Source: JALSIF01 sp026981635 [NCBI: bacterium]
GTDB taxonomy: Bacteria; 4484-113; JALSIF01
Length of the DNA: 7,887 nucleotides
NCBI GenBank assembly: GCA_026981635.1
Contig: JALSIF010000310.1
Location: 1 to 7,887 of the forward strand
Reading direction: 5' to 3'
In this document: piece by piece, positions 6,906 through 7,887 of the stretch
How the letters are laid out: each line of letters starts with the position of its first letter
Numbering within the stretch: position 1 is the stretch's first letter
Made by a program: the position numbers and the translations under genes
Notes under the pieces: generated by a model
The model's database searches: none
What the model saw: the letters and a program-made list of their open reading frames with translations, nothing else
Told to the model about the DNA's origin: nothing

Positions 6906-7887
6906 ATGGTGCAGACAGGGCTGATGGTGCTGCTTGTGGCCCTAGCCTCACTCCTCTCCTTTTCCTCCTGTGGAGAAGAGGAGGAGGGGGCCAAGCTGAC
7001 CAGCTCCCTCACCCTAAACTTTCCCGACTATCCCGATGATGCTCCCCTGCCCGACCCCACCTCCCTTGACCCGGCCAAGGCGCTGACAGTAGAAGGGATC
7101 AGGATCTGGGCGGTGGGGCCGGACGACCTTCCCGACCTGGGCCTGCGCCAGGCGATGAAGGCCACCCTCACCGAGCTAGACTACGATCGCCTCTCCCTGG
7201 AGATCCGGGTGGAGGACGCCCCCGACACTGCCTGGGCGCTGCTCTACATCAGCTACGACCCCCTCCAACTGTCGGTGAATCGGGTGGAGCCGGGAAGCTT
7301 CATCGGCAAGCGGGCAGAGGTGCTTGACCTAATTGATACCCGCCGCCCGGGGCTGCTAGCGGTGGGCATTGCCCGCATCCGACCCGGAGAGACCGGGGTG
7401 GTGAGGGGAAGCGGGCTGGTGGCTCAAGTGGTCTTTGACCGGGTGGAGCGAAGCAAGCCACCGCCCCTCCGGGTGAGTTATCCTCCCGGGCTGCTTCCCC
7501 GGGTGGAGGAACTCTCTACCCGCGACCGGGGCGACGGCAGCGTGGAGATCACCTTTCGGGAAAGCTTTCCCGCCGATTTCAACAACAACGGCCTAGCCTC
7601 CCTGGGGGACCTGCCCTTCCTTGCTGCCTACTACGGTGAGCGGCTTGACAGCAAGCACTCCTCCGCGGTCCAGTTCATGGACGTAAACGGAGATGGGGTG
7701 CTGGGGGAGGAGGAGCTCAGGGCACTGTGGGAATCCCTCTACCTCAGGGTTGATGGCTATGCCATCTACCAGCAGGGAGAATCAGCCCCCCTGCCCCCAC
7801 CTGCCGGGGTCACCCCTGCCGACCTCACCATCACCCTGCCCCGCCCCCGCCACGGTCTTTCTCCCCTCAAACGGCCCCCCTACCCCT
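6906..7887 (+). CDS. Lipoprotein with cohesin-like and dockerin-like domains, 3' partial
   Basis: The frame is open to the right edge (327 aa visible). The N-terminus is a lipoprotein signal: a hydrophobic stretch LMVLLVALASLLSF and a lipobox-like LSFSSC with C22 as the lipidated residue, followed by an acidic linker. Residues about 94-180 have the cohesin pattern: LSLEIRVEDAPDTAWALLYI, YDPLQLSVNRVEPGSFIG, PGLLAVGIARI, and SGLVAQVVF at the end. Residues 224-290 hold two EF-hand-like dockerin loops: D224-x-N-x-N with D235, and D269-V-N-G-D-G with E280. A Pro-rich segment follows. Such proteins assemble complexes by calcium-dependent cohesin-dockerin contacts on the cell surface. The ATG has AAGG 9 nt upstream, but the signal then lacks a positive residue. 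GTG 6870, in frame, would add 12 residues including two Arg and is a real alternative. It probably belongs to the same operon as the two preceding membrane genes (70-nt gap). Confidence 0.78.
   Translation, partial: MVQTGLMVLLVALASLLSFSSCGEEEEGAKLTSSLTLNFPDYPDDAPLPDPTSLDPAKALTVEGIRIWAVGPDDLPDLGLRQAMKATLTELDYDRLSLEIRVEDAPDTAWALLYISYDPLQLSVNRVEPGSFIGKRAEVLDLIDTRRPGLLAVGIARIRPGETGVVRGSGLVAQVVFDRVERSKPPPLRVSYPPGLLPRVEELSTRDRGDGSVEITFRESFPADFNNNGLASLGDLPFLAAYYGERLDSKHSSAVQFMDVNGDGVLGEEELRALWESLYLRVDGYAIYQQGESAPLPPPAGVTPADLTITLPRPRHGLSPLKRPPYP

Overview
This is a gene-dense, GC-rich bacterial segment with eight protein genes and one tRNA gene. Bacterial (not archaeal) origin is suggested by a sigma-70-type promoter in front of the tRNA, Shine-Dalgarno sites, a lipoprotein signal and an AMIN/SPOR-like secreted protein. 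The phylum cannot be fixed from this window. A homologue of acetyl-CoA synthase (ACS) hints at an anaerobic lineage that has, or descends from ancestors with, the Wood-Ljungdahl pathway; this is inference.

Left block (1-2649, + strand): a long reading frame open at the left edge resembles the beta subunit of CO dehydrogenase/acetyl-CoA synthase along its visible length. However, all four cysteines that hold the [4Fe-4S] part of the A-cluster, and one of the two cysteines that hold the distal nickel, are replaced. It is therefore an ACS paralogue that cannot form the classical A-cluster, and it is the most interesting object here. It is followed at short spacing by a small YbjN/CesT-like protein and a PPC/DUF296 protein, probably in one transcription unit. 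A small hairpin at 2662-2677 separates this block from the next, convergent gene.

Middle block (2689-5148, - strand): a sigma-70-type promoter drives a tRNA-Leu(GAG) gene with an encoded CCA end. Thirty bases after the tRNA comes a membrane-anchored thioredoxin/NHL-propeller protein of the NHLRC2 type. No terminator is visible between the two, so tRNA and mRNA may share one transcript.

Right block (5204-7887, + strand): a divergent promoter is followed by a secreted AMIN/SPOR-like protein, two small single-pass membrane proteins whose genes overlap, and a lipoprotein with a cohesin-like domain plus a dockerin-like pair of calcium loops, cut by the right edge. All four are predicted to be exported or membrane-bound and look like a cell-envelope operon. 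There is no gene-free stretch longer than 300 bases; the largest gap is the divergent 5108-5279 region, which holds both promoters. I see no mobile element, CRISPR array or long repeat.
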